6,613 nt of DNA from Tidjanibacter sp. GTDB lineage: Bacteria; Bacteroidota; Bacteroidia; Bacteroidales; Rikenellaceae. Position numbers and translations under genes: made by a program. The stretch spans positions 1-6,613 of the forward strand of contig JAFNVE010000043.1 in the NCBI GenBank assembly GCA_017379955.1, read 5' to 3'. The notes beneath the pieces were generated by a model, which saw only the letters and a program-made list of their open reading frames with translations, had not been told where the DNA came from and searched no databases. Numbering within the stretch: position 1 is the first letter of the stretch; every line of letters starts with the position of its first letter. This document shows positions 4,406-6,613 of this stretch, one piece after another.

Positions 4406-5893
4406 ATGGTAGAGTCTGCATTGGTTGGATGGTCGAGGTTGCAGTTTGCGCTCACCGCCGGTTACCACTGGATTTTTGTCCCGCTCACCTTGGGTCTGGC
4501 CGTGATTATGGCTGTGATGGAGAGTATCTATGTCAAGACAGGGGACGAGTTTTGGAAGAAGACAGCCAAATTCTGGATGAAACTCTTTGCAATCAACTTT
4601 GCAGTTGGTATCGCTACGGGTATCATCTTGGAGTTCCAATTTGGCACCAATTGGAGTAACTACTCGTGGTTTGTGGGCGATATCTTCGGTGCGCCACTCG
4701 CCATTGAGGGTATTTTTGCCTTCTTTATGGAGGCCACCTTCTTCGCGGTGATGTTCTTCGGCTGGGAGAAGGTGAGCAAGCGCACACACCTTGTCACAAC
4801 ATGGCTGACGGGTATCGGTGCCGCTATTTCGGCTCTGTGGATACTTATCGCCAACAGTTGGATGCAACACCCTGTGGGTATGGAGTTTAACCCCGATACC
4901 GTGCGCCACGAGATGGTCGATTTCTGGGCTTTGGTACTCAACCCCGTTGCTATCTCCAAGTTCTTCCACTCGGTGTTTAGCGGCTGGATGACGGGTGCTA
5001 TCTTCGCTATCGGTATCAGTTGCTGGTATCTGCTCAAAAAGCGCGAGACCCGATTTGCTCTTGCCTCTATCCGTGTGTCGGCTATTGTGGGTATCGTCGG
5101 CACCTTTGCCGTGATGCTCAGTGGCGATAGTTCGGGTATCCATGTGGCTAAGTATCAACCGATGAAACTTGCTGCTGCCGAAGGACTTATGGATGGTGGT
5201 GAGAGAGCACCCTTCTCGATAGTTCCTGGCGTTGAGGTGCCGGGTATGCTCTCGATACTTGCCACTCACGATATTGACGGCTATGTCCCCGGTATCAATA
5301 ATCTGCTCGATGGCTATACTACTCCCGAGGGTGTGGTTGTCCCCTCGGCAGAGGAGAGAATCGAGCGTGGCAAGACCGCTATTGAGGCATTTAGCGACTA
5401 TCGTACGCTGCGCGAGAGTGACCCTGCGGCTGCTGCTGAGGCACGCAAGGTGCTTGATGAGAATATCGACTACTTCGGCTATGGATATATTGACTCGCCT
5501 GAGGAACTTGTGCCATCTGTGGGGTTGGTCTATTGGGCTTTCCGCGTGATGGTTGGCCTGGGTTGCGCACTCCTTTTGTTGATGATGGTGGTGCTCTGGG
5601 CCGAGTTTAAGAAAAAACTGACTAAGATGACCTGGCTGCAATGGGTGGCATTGTTCTCGATTCCGTTTGTCTACTTTGCAGGTCAGGCAGGTTGGATTGT
5701 AGCAGAGGCAGGCCGTCAGCCCTGGGTGATTGAGGGGTTGTTGCCCACCAAGGCGGCAGTGTCGAGTGTGAGCGTAGGTGCGGTGCAGACCACCTTCTTT
5801 ATCTTCGTGGCTATCTTCACCCTCTTCCTCGTTATCGAGTTGCGCATATTGACTAAGGCTATCAAGAAGGGCCCCGAGATTGAAAACCAATAA
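4406..5893 (+). CDS. cydA: Cytochrome bd ubiquinol/menaquinol oxidase subunit I
   Basis: CydA carries the hemes and quinol site of cytochrome bd oxidase, a cytoplasmic-membrane enzyme that reduces oxygen to water with quinol (menaquinol in Bacteroidales). The 495-residue sequence aligns by eye with E. coli CydA: SRLQFALTAGYH (10-21) supplies H21, the heme b595 ligand; H188 in KFFHSV and M382 in AFRVM are the b558 ligands; E101 (LAIEG) and E109 (FMEAT) match the conserved glutamates near heme d; K254 and E259 in KLAAAE match the quinol-binding Q-loop pair; GRQPW is at 436-440. All key residues are present, so it should be functional. The K254-to-M382 interval is 128 residues against about 141 in E. 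coli, a slightly reduced long-type Q-loop. The ATG at 4406 gives the expected MVESALVGWSRLQF start. cydB follows after 12 nt. Confidence 0.97.
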   Translation: MVESALVGWSRLQFALTAGYHWIFVPLTLGLAVIMAVMESIYVKTGDEFWKKTAKFWMKLFAINFAVGIATGIILEFQFGTNWSNYSWFVGDIFGAPLAIEGIFAFFMEATFFAVMFFGWEKVSKRTHLVTTWLTGIGAAISALWILIANSWMQHPVGMEFNPDTVRHEMVDFWALVLNPVAISKFFHSVFSGWMTGAIFAIGISCWYLLKKRETRFALASIRVSAIVGIVGTFAVMLSGDSSGIHVAKYQPMKLAAAEGLMDGGERAPFSIVPGVEVPGMLSILATHDIDGYVPGINNLLDGYTTPEGVVVPSAEERIERGKTAIEAFSDYRTLRESDPAAAAEARKVLDENIDYFGYGYIDSPEELVPSVGLVYWAFRVMVGLGCALLLLMMVVLWAEFKKKLTKMTWLQWVALFSIPFVYFAGQAGWIVAEAGRQPWVIEGLLPTKAAVSSVSVGAVQTTFFIFVAIFTLFLVIELRILTKAIKKGPEIENQ

Positions 5894-5905
5894 ACCAAGA
5901 CTACT

Positions 5906-6613
5906 ATGATTGACTACGTTTTTTTACAGAACTATTGGTGGTTTCTGATTGCTCTGCTGGGCGGATTGTTGGTCTTTCTGCTCTTTGTACAGGGCGGTAA
6001 TGCGCTGATTTTCCTGGCAGGCAAGAGCGAGGATGAGCGCGAACTGATTATCAACTCGACAGGTCGCAAGTGGGAACTCACCTTTACTACTCTTGTGACT
6101 TTTGGCGGTGCTTTTTTCGCTTCGTTCCCCCTCTTTTATAGCACAAGTTTCGGCGGTGCATATTGGGTGTGGATTCTAATTCTTATCACCTTTGTATTCC
6201 AGGCTGTGTCGTACGAGTTCCAGGGTAAGGCGGGTAATCTGTTGGGCAAGAACGCTTTCCGTACCTTCCTGACGATTAATGGTTGCTTGGCTCCGCTGCT
6301 GATTGGTACGGCTGTCGGCACCTTCTTTACAGGGTCGCAGTTTGTGGTTGATAAGGCGGCAGTGGCCGATATCGGTTCGCCCGTCATCAGTCGTTGGATG
6401 AGTGGTTGGCACGGCTTGGAGGCTGTGGCTGAGCCGTTCAATGTGGGCTTTGGTCTGATGGTGATGTGCTTGGCGATAAGCCTCGGCGCACTCTATATGA
6501 TTAACAATATCGACAATGAAAGCCTTGCAGGGCAACTGCGCAAGTCGCTGACTATCAGTTTTGCAGGCTTCTTGGTGACTCTGCTGTTTGTGCTTGTGAA
6601 GTTGCTGACTATG
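5906..6613 (+). CDS. cydB: Cytochrome bd oxidase subunit II, 3' end beyond window
   Basis: The reading frame opens with ATG 12 nt after the cydA stop and remains open for 236 codons to the window edge, so the C-terminal part is missing (complete family members are about 340-390 residues). It starts MIDYVFLQNYWWFL, matching the MIDY...WW start of CydB, and contains several hydrophobic spans (about 12-38, 60-80, 86-103, 122-141, 178-198, 214-235). ERELIINSTGRKWE (44-57) aligns with the E. coli INS...HWD region, so the conserved acidic residue is E57 here. The DGFD motif of proteobacterial CydB is replaced by LFVQGG (26-31) and GNQVW is absent, so this is a divergent CydB. It should form the heterodimer with CydA. 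Whether cydX, or the cydDC exporter genes, follow cannot be seen. Confidence 0.93.
   Translation, partial: MIDYVFLQNYWWFLIALLGGLLVFLLFVQGGNALIFLAGKSEDERELIINSTGRKWELTFTTLVTFGGAFFASFPLFYSTSFGGAYWVWILILITFVFQAVSYEFQGKAGNLLGKNAFRTFLTINGCLAPLLIGTAVGTFFTGSQFVVDKAAVADIGSPVISRWMSGWHGLEAVAEPFNVGFGLMVMCLAISLGALYMINNIDNESLAGQLRKSLTISFAGFLVTLLFVLVKLLTM

Noticed and set aside
4388..5890. Antisense frame of about 500 codons opposite cydA
   Set aside because: The sense strand encodes an unmistakable CydA with all heme ligands; the antisense product is rich in His, Arg and Cys without domain structure.

Overview
The window looks like chromosomal DNA of a Bacteroidales bacterium, possibly an Alistipes-like gut member, although the genus is inference. 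The evidence is consistent: promoters carry the Bacteroidetes-type -7 element TAnnTTTG, two with a TTTG about 20 bp upstream; translation leaders are AT-rich without clear Shine-Dalgarno sites; two lipoproteins are present; and a DUF4492-type gene sits in front of cydA, an arrangement familiar from Bacteroidetes.

Positions 1-243 are non-coding and repeat-rich. They hold an inverted array of degenerate 9-bp repeats with a sharp switch of strand composition, a 16-bp perfect-stem hairpin and a short AATTTTG tandem. Positions 244-1655 carry two minus-strand genes: a guanine deaminase (guaD) and a lipoprotein of the endonuclease/exonuclease/phosphatase (EEP) superfamily. A compact divergent promoter region (about 1656-1770) separates them from plus-strand genes: a cytosolic von Willebrand factor A (VWA) protein (1771-2634) and a strongly codon-biased alpha/beta-hydrolase lipoprotein (2719-3996) that ends in a strong intrinsic terminator.

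From 4112 a new transcription unit starts at a good promoter and runs off the window: a small DUF4492-type single-span membrane protein, cydA, and the first 236 codons of cydB. This is the cytochrome bd quinol oxidase operon, used for low-oxygen respiration or oxygen removal in otherwise anaerobic Bacteroidales. The tight spacing (34 and 12 nt) suggests co-transcription. CydA keeps all the heme and quinol residues I can place by eye, whereas CydB is of a divergent type.

I see no CRISPR array, tRNA, rRNA, transposase or defence system. The least explained items are the inverted 9-bp array, the DUF4492 protein as a possible extra oxidase subunit, the unpartnered VWA protein, and the very high-expression codon use of the hydrolase lipoprotein. 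Comparisons with named proteins such as B. subtilis GuaD and E. coli CydA/CydB are from memory, not from a search.
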